Origin: Proteinivorax tanatarense
GTDB lineage: Bacteria > Bacillota > Proteinivoracia > Proteinivoracales > Proteinivoracaceae
DNA: 64,000 nt
Direction: 5' to 3'
Assembly (NCBI RefSeq): GCF_040267685.1
Contig: NZ_CP158367.1
Coordinates: 434,001 to 498,000 of the forward strand
In this document: positions 55,595-62,651 of the stretch, piece by piece
How positions within the stretch are numbered: position 1 is the stretch's first letter
Layout: the number at the start of each line of letters is the position of its first letter
Program-made: the position numbers and the translations under genes
Notes under the pieces: model-generated
What the model was told of the DNA's origin: nothing
Database searches by the model: none
Seen by the model: the letters and a program-made list of their open reading frames with translations, nothing else

Positions 55595-55624
55595 GCTCTT
55601 TCCTTTAAGGGAGGAGTTTTTTTA
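55595..55624 (+). terminator. Rho-independent terminator
   Basis: CTCTTTCCTT and AAGGGAGGAG pair (two wobbles) and are followed by TTTTTTT. Confidence 0.8.
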
Positions 55625-55723
55625 TGATTAAAATGTTACAAAATTCGGTAATAATATAGTAATTGTCTAGTAATAAAAATTTCTGTATGGTAAAATAAAT
55701 TAAGAATTTAGTGGGGGGATTCT

Positions 55724-57388
55724 ATGGACAAGCTCAAAGGATTTAAGTGGTTTATAGCCTTTACAGGAATGGCATGGTTGTTAACTGTTACAGCACTATC
55801 GGAGTACTCTTTACGAGATCATTTCTTGGAAGTGGTTCTTTTTACTTTTTTAGCTGTGGTAGTAGAAAGGATTCATATACCATTGCCTAAGGGGCATGTT
55901 TCATTTTCACTTATCTTTATTTTATGGGCCTTTTCTGTTTTCGGACATGTTTTTTACGCCTTATGGGCATTGCTTTTAGGCATTTTTATAAATCAGTTTT
56001 TCTTAATTGGCAGAAAAATTCACGACGTTTTATTTAACATTGGAATGGTTGCTATTACAATTTTGGCATCTAATCACCTTTTTCACTTGCTCGGGGGAAA
56101 CTGGGGAGATATCAGCTTTGCAAATACCTGGCCCATTATGGGGATGTTAGCAGCGATGTTTTTGTTAAATCATATATGCTTATTCTTTTTATATAAATTA
56201 ATGGAGCCTTCATACACAATTTTTAATATAGTAAAAGATGCTAGATGGGACTTGATAACATACCTTATAACAGTCCCTGCAGGAATATTGATGGCTTATT
56301 TGCACAGAGAAATAAACTTTTTTGGTGGATTACTATTATTTATACCTATTATAACTTCCTCATATATTTTTAGATTATATAAAAAGTTAGACAACATACA
56401 TGCCCGTATGAAAGGTCTATCTACTGTTGCAGCGGAAATTAACGGTAATTTAGATGTAAGTAAAACGTTAAGCTCCATAGGAGATGTATGTATTAGAATT
56501 TTAAACCTAGATTCTTTTTATATATTTTTAGCAAAGCATAACGATGAACTAACGGCGGTATACAGCAAAGGCGAGATGGATGAGTTTTTACAGGAGCAAA
56601 ATATTGCATTAGGTCAGGGAATTACAGGAAAAGTAGCACAAAGTAAAAAAAGCATATTAATAAAGGATACCAGTAAAGATAACAGGGTTTTTACCATCCC
56701 TGGTCAAGAAAAAGGAGCTATGATATCAGTTCCTTTAACAAGGGGTGGAAAAACAATAGGGGTCATGACAGCTGTTAAGTATCAACCCTTCACATTAGAT
56801 AATGAGGAACTACAGATTCTTGAGATTATCGCTTCTCAGTCAGCGGTAGCTTTGGATAATGCCAAACTATATGAACAAATGGAAAACTTAACCCAAGTGG
56901 ATGAATTGACTAAAACATACAATTACAGATATTTTCAAAAGCGTTTGGAATTAGAGGTGCAGAACTCAATGCAGTCCAATCAGCCTGTCAGTTTAATGGT
57001 CATTGATTTGGATAATTTTAAGCGAATAAATGATGTTTACGGTCACGAAGTAGGAAATAAAGTTTTGACAGAGCTAGCTGGAGTTCTCAAAGATATTATT
57101 AGGAAAAAAGATGTTTTAGCCCGTTATGGCGGTGATGAGTTTGTAATAATCTTTACTAAAACATCTAAAAAATCAGCGGAAAAGGTGGGAAAAAGAGTTT
57201 TACAATCCTTGACTAATTATAGGTTTAAATGTAAAGGTAAATTTGAAAAAATAACTTTTAGCGCTGGCATAGCAGAGTATCCAAATGATGCAGACGATAG
57301 TTTAGATCTAATGCGAAAGGCTGATCGTACCATGTACACCGGTTCTAAATACAAAGGAAAGTCCAAAGTGGCAGTTTTTAACAAATAA
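55724..57388 (+). CDS. Diguanylate cyclase with membrane, GAF and GGDEF domains
   Basis: 554 residues. Six or so N-terminal transmembrane segments (about 8-220) resemble an MASE-type sensor. A GAF domain follows (about 240-385), then a GGDEF domain (about 390-552) with the intact active motif RYGGDEF. It makes cyclic di-GMP. I see no clear RxxD inhibitory site with confidence. It lies between degSU and flagellar genes, which fits control of the switch between motile and sessile life. It is followed by its own terminator. Confidence 0.93.
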   Translation: MDKLKGFKWFIAFTGMAWLLTVTALSEYSLRDHFLEVVLFTFLAVVVERIHIPLPKGHVSFSLIFILWAFSVFGHVFYALWALLLGIFINQFFLIGRKIHDVLFNIGMVAITILASNHLFHLLGGNWGDISFANTWPIMGMLAAMFLLNHICLFFLYKLMEPSYTIFNIVKDARWDLITYLITVPAGILMAYLHREINFFGGLLLFIPIITSSYIFRLYKKLDNIHARMKGLSTVAAEINGNLDVSKTLSSIGDVCIRILNLDSFYIFLAKHNDELTAVYSKGEMDEFLQEQNIALGQGITGKVAQSKKSILIKDTSKDNRVFTIPGQEKGAMISVPLTRGGKTIGVMTAVKYQPFTLDNEELQILEIIASQSAVALDNAKLYEQMENLTQVDELTKTYNYRYFQKRLELEVQNSMQSNQPVSLMVIDLDNFKRINDVYGHEVGNKVLTELAGVLKDIIRKKDVLARYGGDEFVIIFTKTSKKSAEKVGKRVLQSLTNYRFKCKGKFEKITFSAGIAEYPNDADDSLDLMRKADRTMYTGSKYKGKSKVAVFNK

Positions 57389-57424
57389 AATGGCAGAGAT
57401 AAAAAATCTCTGTCATTTATTTTT
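57388..57424 (+). terminator. Rho-independent terminator
   Basis: AAATGGCAGAGA and TCTCTGTCATTT (one wobble) with a 7-base loop, then ATTTTTGT. Confidence 0.85.
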
Positions 57425-57643
57425 GTGTCAGAACAGTTAGCACGGGGATTATAATTTAATAATGATTTGTCAAAACATAAGTAAAGTTTTTAAAAACTAA
57501 TATGAAAGTTATATAAAGCTACAAGATGTTATGGTAAACCCGTCACTATAAAAGGAAATTTGCAGCTTTTTCTTTGCCTACACTTTTAGGCATAATTAAA
57601 TTACCTAGGAATACACAAACAGCCGGTTGGGATAGGAGAAAAA

Positions 57644-58129
57644 GTGAAGGACAATAAAGATTTAATTAGCTTGGTGGAAAAAGGAATCTATTACTTTATC
57701 AATCATTACAGCATAAATTATCAGGATCAACAGGACGTATATAACAATTGCATAATTAAAATACTTGAAAGTTACCCTGAGTATGATTCAAGCAGAGGTG
57801 TCCCCCTCAATTACTATCTGATGGCAAAGATTCGAGGGGAGGTAAAAAAGTGGATAAGAAAAAATAACAGAGAGATACCAACTCAGATAAATATCCAAAA
57901 GGAGTCTGACTGGGGAGGACCAGCTGAACAATTTGAAAAAAAATTTAACACCAAAATGTTATTAACTGCCATTGGAAAGCTTTCTGGTAGACAACGGCAA
58001 GTTCTAACTTTAAAGTATTTTCATTATTATACTTATAAAGAAATAGCTGATTATCTCAGTATAAACTACCAAACAGTTGTAAAGCACCATAATAGAGGGG
58101 TAAGTGCCCTTAGGAAAAAAATAAAGTAA
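57644..58129 (+). CDS. Sigma-70-family RNA polymerase sigma factor (small, regions 2 and 4)
   Basis: 161 residues from a GTG after AGGAGA. Region 2 (about 15-75) has DQQDVYNNCIIKILES and LMAKIRGEVKKWIRKN. Region 4 (about 105-160) has GRQRQVLTLKYF and the helix-turn-helix YKEIADYLSINYQTV. No anti-sigma gene is adjacent. Instead three tiny genes follow (DUF1659, DUF2922, YvrJ), a recurring Clostridia/Bacilli set. Its target promoters cannot be read here. Confidence 0.88.
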   Translation: MKDNKDLISLVEKGIYYFINHYSINYQDQQDVYNNCIIKILESYPEYDSSRGVPLNYYLMAKIRGEVKKWIRKNNREIPTQINIQKESDWGGPAEQFEKKFNTKMLLTAIGKLSGRQRQVLTLKYFHYYTYKEIADYLSINYQTVVKHHNRGVSALRKKIK

Positions 58130-58184
58130 TGTGTGGTAAAAAATCACCTGTAATTGCAAATGTATATTGAAGGAGGTGAATGAT

Positions 58185-58403
58185 ATGCCAATTACAGTGA
58201 TGCCCTTAAGCACTAGTATGCGCCTGCGTTATGAAGGTGGCACCGACGAGGAGGGAAATCCCATTTACATCAATAGAAGTTATAGCAGAATAAAAGTAGA
58301 GTCTTTAGACGAAGAGTTCTATGATGTAGCGGTGGCCCTTTCATCTTTGCAACAACATCCTTTGGCAAAAGTAAGACGGGTTGATGAGCATGCTCTATCG
58401 TAA
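58185..58403 (+). CDS. DUF1659 family small protein
   Basis: 72 residues from the ATG at 58185, nine bases after AGGAGGTG. The pattern STSMRLRYEGGTDEEGNP, then RSYSRIKV and a C-terminal segment FYDVAVALSSLQ matches DUF1659. Function unknown. It starts 55 bases after the sigma-factor gene. Confidence 0.85.
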   Translation: MPITVMPLSTSMRLRYEGGTDEEGNPIYINRSYSRIKVESLDEEFYDVAVALSSLQQHPLAKVRRVDEHALS

Positions 58404-58426
58404 AAAAATTAAAAGGAGGTATTTAG

Positions 58427-58642
58427 ATGCCAACAGTTAACTTGCAGCTTGTATTTAGAAACGAAGAAGGCAACCAAACCACTTTGTCAGTGAGAGACCC
58501 AATTCAACCAGTAGATAGTGAGCAAGTAGAACAAGTTATGGACGAAATAATTCAAAAGAACGTTTTTGACAGTACTGGAGGAGATCTTGTGGGAAAAGTA
58601 GCTGCACGGCTAGTTTCCAGAGAAATTGAAGAAATATTGTAG
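58427..58642 (+). CDS. DUF2922 family small protein
   Basis: 71 residues: LQLVFRNEEGNQTTLSVRDP and VMDEIIQKNVFDSTGGDL are typical of DUF2922, regularly encoded next to DUF1659. Function unknown. It follows AAAGGAGG. Confidence 0.85.
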   Translation: MPTVNLQLVFRNEEGNQTTLSVRDPIQPVDSEQVEQVMDEIIQKNVFDSTGGDLVGKVAARLVSREIEEIL

Positions 58643-58647
58643 AGTTT

Positions 58648-58675
58648 AGGCAGGGGATTTCCCCTGCCTTTTTTA
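58648..58675 (+). terminator. Rho-independent terminator inside the small-gene cluster
   Basis: AGGCAGGGG and CCCCTGCCT with a 4-base loop, then TTTTTT. It lies before the yvrJ-like gene, which would need read-through or its own promoter. Confidence 0.9.
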
Positions 58676-58699
58676 TTATCTTTTAAAGGAGTGGACCCC

Positions 58700-58843
58700 A
58701 TGGAAAGCTTAGGTGATGCTATAGCAAACTTTGGTTTCCCCATAGCTATTACCATTTATTTGTTGGTCAGGATGGAAAAAAGAGTTGAAAGGCTAACCGA
58801 AAGTATATATGAACTAGCAAAAACAATTTCAGCCCAAAGGTAA
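58700..58843 (+). CDS. YvrJ-family small membrane protein
   Basis: 47 residues from the ATG at 58700 after AAAGGAG. One membrane helix (about 10-25, NFGFPIAITIYLLVR) is followed by a charged amphipathic tail (MEKRVERLTESIYELA). This is the phage-holin-like layout of the YvrJ family. Its small size makes it easy to miss. It completes the sigma/DUF1659/DUF2922 set. Confidence 0.8.
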   Translation: MESLGDAIANFGFPIAITIYLLVRMEKRVERLTESIYELAKTISAQR

Positions 58844-58860
58844 ATTTAAACCATAAAAAG

Positions 58861-58889
58861 TTGACTGCGAACATATGTTCTGGTAAAAT
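58861..58889 (+). promoter_or_regulatory. Promoter with embedded LexA/DinR box
   Basis: -35 TTGACT (58861-58866), 17-base spacer, extended -10 TGG-TAAAAT (58881-58889). The spacer holds CGAAC-ATAT-GTTCT (58868-58881). This fits the Gram-positive SOS box CGAAC-N4-GTTCG at all positions but the last. Binding there would block polymerase. Confidence 0.75.
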
Positions 58890-58911
58890 ATAGTTACGAG
58901 GAGGAATAAGT

Positions 58912-59463
58912 ATGCAAAAAATACCGGTTGAGAAGATGTCTAGTAACTTACTAGCTTTACAACCACAGTACCTAGATGGCATAGGAAAAGTTACAAAAGT
59001 ATATCTAAATGATGAGATTCTAATCTTAAAAAACAAGCCGGATACTTTAGTAACTAACATAGCTGGTTATTTAGGTACTGATTTGGCGGCTCTTAAAAAG
59101 TTTTGTAGTCATAGGTTGGCTGCAAAGAATTCACTTCCCCTCCCCTTGACGCCGTCTTTGCTACTTATTCCCCTTAGAATGATAAAACCAAAGTTTGCAA
59201 ATGATAGAGCAACAGGGTACATAAACTTATTTGCTATAGAGGATATACAAGAAAGAAAAGGCAGTACGGCAATTATTTTAACTGGAAACAATGAAGTTAT
59301 GTCCACACAAAAATTTAAAACAGTAAAAATTCATTTAGTTTATGCTAGATTAATTTACAGAGAGTGGCAGAGCCATTATATTAATCCTTACGTGAAGGAG
59401 GTAGATGAAACCTTATACAATACTGCCAAACTAGATTTGATAAGAAAATTGATGGAAAGCTAA
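58912..59463 (+). CDS. ComK-like protein (candidate competence transcription factor)
   Basis: 183 residues after GAGGAGG. Length and layout resemble ComK: an N-terminal beta region, then HRLAAKNSLPLPLTPSLLL-IPL in place of the ComK K-x-P-I…FPT stretch, then GYINLFAIEDIQE, a TAIILTGNNEVMST beta hairpin and a helical end. The resemblance is by pattern only and is weak in key residues. Context supports it: degSU upstream and comFC downstream. Its promoter carries a LexA box, which is unusual for a competence gene. Confidence 0.5.
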   Translation: MQKIPVEKMSSNLLALQPQYLDGIGKVTKVYLNDEILILKNKPDTLVTNIAGYLGTDLAALKKFCSHRLAAKNSLPLPLTPSLLLIPLRMIKPKFANDRATGYINLFAIEDIQERKGSTAIILTGNNEVMSTQKFKTVKIHLVYARLIYREWQSHYINPYVKEVDETLYNTAKLDLIRKLMES

Positions 59464-59531
59464 TGATGATTTAGTGACAATCCCTCAGGTTATTCATACT
59501 GTGTAACATGAAGTGATTTGGGGGGATTGTT

Positions 59532-60455
59532 TTGGAACAAGGTGGAACAAAATCAATCAAAGTTTTTGTTTTTGCCGGTTTGTTACTGGTTGCGGTACTT
59601 TTGGCCATTGAACCTTCAAAAAATACCGATATTTTTGTAGCGCAAAGAGGGGATAGTTCAACAATGAGATTTATAACAGAAGATATGTCTTTTGCAGATT
59701 CTAGTGTTTTGGATAAAAGTTTGCAGCCTCAGCCTCAAAAAGCAAATAAGGAAATTTCTTCTGACCGAGGAAACAAAGGTAAGCAACAGGATGTTACTAA
59801 AAAACAGAAACAAACTGAAGCTAACTCAGAAAAACAGGATGATGATAGTAAAATAAATTCTAAAAAAATCCCAGTAAACCATATAGATACTACTGAAAAA
59901 AAAGTGGCTTTAACTTTTGACGACGGCCCAAATCCACAAACCTTGCCACAGAAACTTGAAATTTTGGAGAAATATGATGTTTCTGCCACTTTTTTTGTTC
60001 TTGGCACCAATGCAAAGAACAACAAGCACTTCTTGCAAAAGATACAAAACAATGGGCATCAAGTGGCAAACCATTCCTATGACCATCAAAGGTTTTCAGA
60101 ATTTAGCTACTCTGAAACTATAGACGATATGTTAAAAACAGAACGAATAATAGACAACTATAGTGCAGGAAGATATTTTAGGCCTCCCTATGGGGTTTAT
60201 ACAGATACAACTCTTAGAGCGGCCTATGATCATGGATTTGAGGTGGTTTTGTGGAGCGTAGATCCCAGGGATTGGGAAGCACAATGTTCTAATCGAGTAA
60301 AAGAGAACGTTGTAAACAACACAAAACCTGGGGGAATAATTCTTCTCCATGAAGGGCATCAAGTAACTTTAGAAGCACTTCCTTGGATTATTGAAAAGCT
60401 ATTATCAGAGGGATATCAATTTGTAACTATTGACGAATTATTTAAACAGCATTAA
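59532..60455 (+). CDS. Membrane-anchored polysaccharide deacetylase
   Basis: 307 residues from a TTG after GGGGGGA. N-terminal transmembrane anchor (about 11-29), a Lys/Gln/Asp-rich linker (about 60-118), then a NodB domain with TFDDGP, HSYDH, RPPYG and LLHEG. All carbohydrate esterase 4 motifs are intact, and its motif 3 is canonical, unlike the paralogue at 4866. It probably deacetylates peptidoglycan or a related polymer outside the cell. A terminator follows. Confidence 0.92.
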   Translation: MEQGGTKSIKVFVFAGLLLVAVLLAIEPSKNTDIFVAQRGDSSTMRFITEDMSFADSSVLDKSLQPQPQKANKEISSDRGNKGKQQDVTKKQKQTEANSEKQDDDSKINSKKIPVNHIDTTEKKVALTFDDGPNPQTLPQKLEILEKYDVSATFFVLGTNAKNNKHFLQKIQNNGHQVANHSYDHQRFSEFSYSETIDDMLKTERIIDNYSAGRYFRPPYGVYTDTTLRAAYDHGFEVVLWSVDPRDWEAQCSNRVKENVVNNTKPGGIILLHEGHQVTLEALPWIIEKLLSEGYQFVTIDELFKQH

Positions 60456-60465
60456 TCGAAACCTT

Positions 60466-60498
60466 AATCCTAAAGTCATCTAGGCTTGGGATTTTTTA
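60466..60498 (+). terminator. Rho-independent terminator
   Basis: AATCCTAAG-type arm at 60466 pairs with CTTGGGATT at 60485, followed by TTTTTATTT. Confidence 0.7.
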
Positions 60499-60659
60499 TT
60501 TAATTCTAGCTTTCACACAAAAACGTCTCTAGTAGGGAAGAGGAAATCCTAATGATTAAAACTTCTGAAGGTAAATATAGGACTTTAGGAATATTATGAA
60601 GGAATTTATAAATTTATGTCGAAAGACTATATAATATTGAGGAAAGGTGCTGTCGTTTA

Positions 60660-61343
60660 ATGATTTTAAAGGACAAGCTTTTTTCTGCTTTCTTTCCCAG
60701 CATAACTGTTTGTATTGGTTGTAAAACTAAGGTAGAAGATATATCCTTGCCGTTATGTAACAGTTGTCATAAAGAGGTCGATTACTATAACCTAGAAACT
60801 ATATGTTATCGTTGTGGAAGGGTATATCATGGAGGAAAATGTCCGGCCCCTAATATTGGTAAAGTCATGGCTTTAGCCCCCTATAGAGGGTACTGGAAAG
60901 AAGCTTTAAACCTATTTAAGTTTAAAAATAACCGTTATTTAGCAGAGGGATTTAGCAAAAAAGCGGTTAGTTTTCTACCCAATCACATCATGGAAGATAT
61001 AGATTTAATTACCTTTGTACCTGTGACGGCGCAGGGATTAAAAGAAAGAGGGTTTGACCAAAGCTATCTTTTGGCAAAAAAGCTATCTAAAAAAACCAAC
61101 ATTCCTTATATTAACTCCCTAGTTAAAAATGATACACGTTCACCGCAGCGTTTTTTAGATAGGAGAGAAAGGTTTAAAAACTGGGATGGGGTGATAACGG
61201 TTGTAAATAAAGATAAGATAAAAGGGAAAAAACTTTTGATTTTAGATGATGTTTATACAACAGGAAGCACCCTTTTCCACTGTGCTAATGCTTTAAAGGG
61301 TGCGGGAGCAATTGAAATAACAGCATTTACACTAGCAAATTAA
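60660..61343 (+). CDS. comFC: ComF-family protein (phosphoribosyltransferase-like)
   Basis: 227 residues. The N-terminal zinc-ribbon cysteines are CIGC, CNSC and CYRC. The C-terminal phosphoribosyltransferase fold has LLILDDVYTTGST. ComFC is needed for handling of incoming single-stranded DNA in transformation. Its helicase partner comFA is not in the window. The ribosome site is weak (GAGGAAAGG). A TGTCGAA (0A-box-like) sequence overlaps its promoter region at 60617-60623, with TATAAT at 60630. Confidence 0.92.
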   Translation: MILKDKLFSAFFPSITVCIGCKTKVEDISLPLCNSCHKEVDYYNLETICYRCGRVYHGGKCPAPNIGKVMALAPYRGYWKEALNLFKFKNNRYLAEGFSKKAVSFLPNHIMEDIDLITFVPVTAQGLKERGFDQSYLLAKKLSKKTNIPYINSLVKNDTRSPQRFLDRRERFKNWDGVITVVNKDKIKGKKLLILDDVYTTGSTLFHCANALKGAGAIEITAFTLAN

Positions 61344-61356
61344 GGAGGGAAAATCT

Positions 61357-61752
61357 ATGACTGTGTCAAATTGCCCTAGATGCGGGAAAATGTTCAGAAA
61401 AATAAAAAAGAGTATTTGTCCTAAGTGTGTTGCCGAAGAGGACAAAGAATATGAAATCGTGCGAGAGTTTCTATATGACAATCCGGGAGCAGGGATTCAA
61501 GACATAACAGAATCTACTGGAATCTCTGAAGACCGTATAATTAAGTTTTTGAGAGAGGATAGGTTGGTAAACATCAACAAAGATAGTTTACTGTTAGATT
61601 GTGAGAGCTGTGGTACAGCCATAAGCAGTGGAAGGTACTGCGAGCAGTGCAAAGTTCGTTTGGAAAGTGACATTCGCGGTGTGGTTGGAGGCAAAAGAGG
61701 GGAAGAAAGGCTTGCTGGTTCATATCACTCAAAGAGGATTAAAAGAGATTAA
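61357..61752 (+). CDS. yvyF: YvyF / TIGR03826-type flagellar operon protein
   Basis: 131 residues. It has two CxxC ribbons (CPRCGK…CPKC and CESCG…CEQC) around a MerR-like helical centre (DITESTGISEDRIIKFL). The family is found between comFC and flgM in Bacillus and Clostridia and is thought to be a flagellar regulator. AAGGAGGG site. It is 13 bases after comFC. Confidence 0.88.
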   Translation: MTVSNCPRCGKMFRKIKKSICPKCVAEEDKEYEIVREFLYDNPGAGIQDITESTGISEDRIIKFLREDRLVNINKDSLLLDCESCGTAISSGRYCEQCKVRLESDIRGVVGGKRGEERLAGSYHSKRIKRD

Positions 61753-61754
61753 CT

Positions 61755-61797
61755 AAAAAACTTAAAGGAACTTGCAAAATTCCTTTAAGTTTTTTTT
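61755..61797 (+). terminator. Rho-independent terminator before flgM
   Basis: AAAAAACTTAAAGGAA and TTCCTTTAAGTTTTTT form a 16-bp stem with a 9-base loop. flgM must therefore have its own promoter or depend on read-through. Confidence 0.9.
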
Positions 61798-61856
61798 GTT
61801 TTTAACGATATATATAATATAATGACAATACCTTGTATTTTTGAGGAGGAAAATTC

Positions 61857-62138
61857 ATGAAGATTGTAGGCGTAAATGGCGTGCAAGCGGCGTATAACAA
61901 AAAAGGCACTATAAAAAACGAGAGTGATTTTAAAAATGGAGAGATAAAAAAGGCCGCTTCTTTAAATGTTTCACAAAAAGCAAAAGATTTATCGATTGCT
62001 AAAAAGGCTCTAGCCGAAGGTGACGATATTAGAACAAAAAAGGTTAACACTATAAAGGAAAAGTTAGATACAGGAACCTATGAAGTTGATACAAAGGAAT
62101 TGGCAGCAAAAATGCTATCTAAAAGTTGGGGGAAATAA
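61857..62138 (+). CDS. flgM: Anti-sigma factor FlgM
   Basis: 93 residues. A flexible N-terminus is followed by the sigma-binding helices with SQKAKDLSIAKKAL and the conserved end VNTIKEKLDTGTYEVDTKELAAKML. It holds back the flagellar sigma factor until the hook is complete. GAGGAGG site. It is first in flgM-flgN-flgK. Confidence 0.92.
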   Translation: MKIVGVNGVQAAYNKKGTIKNESDFKNGEIKKAASLNVSQKAKDLSIAKKALAEGDDIRTKKVNTIKEKLDTGTYEVDTKELAAKMLSKSWGK

Positions 62139-62140
62139 AT

Positions 62141-62638
62141 ATGGTCCAAAAATATTTAGATAAAATGTTGGATAAGCTGGAAGAGCAGATAAGCCTTTAT
62201 GGGAAATTATTAAAAATAACGGAAAAAAAGAGGGATACCTTAGTTCAAAATGCTATGGAGCAACTGGAGGAAGTTGTGGAAATAGAAACAAAGTTAGTAA
62301 AGGAAATAGCTGACGTGGAACAAGAGCGATATAGCCTTCAAAAACAATTGGCGGGGCAAATGAACGTTCCAGTTGAGGAGGTTGATACAGATAAGTTGGT
62401 TCCTCTATTAAATCCAGAACAAAAACAGAGGATGGATAAAGCAACCGATGACCTTAGAAAATCTTTGTCAGAGCTATCTATGCTCAATCAAACTAACAAA
62501 AAACTTTTGGAGCAGTCTTTACAAATGGTTCAGTATTCAATAAATTATATAGCTGGCGAACAAAATAGTGAGAAAACATATTCTAAAAAGCCGAATAAAA
62601 AAAGAAGCGGCGGTAAATTCATGGATATACAAGCATAG
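62141..62638 (+). CDS. flgN: FlgN-type export chaperone
   Basis: 165 residues from the ATG at 62141, two bases after flgM; a TTG at 62126 would overlap flgM. It is a helical coiled-coil protein (LDKLEEQISLYGKLL…) with a disordered basic tail. FlgN binds FlgK and FlgL and delivers them to the export apparatus. Position between flgM and flgK supports the call. Confidence 0.88.
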   Translation: MVQKYLDKMLDKLEEQISLYGKLLKITEKKRDTLVQNAMEQLEEVVEIETKLVKEIADVEQERYSLQKQLAGQMNVPVEEVDTDKLVPLLNPEQKQRMDKATDDLRKSLSELSMLNQTNKKLLEQSLQMVQYSINYIAGEQNSEKTYSKKPNKKRSGGKFMDIQA

Positions 62639-62651
62639 GAGGAGAAAAATT

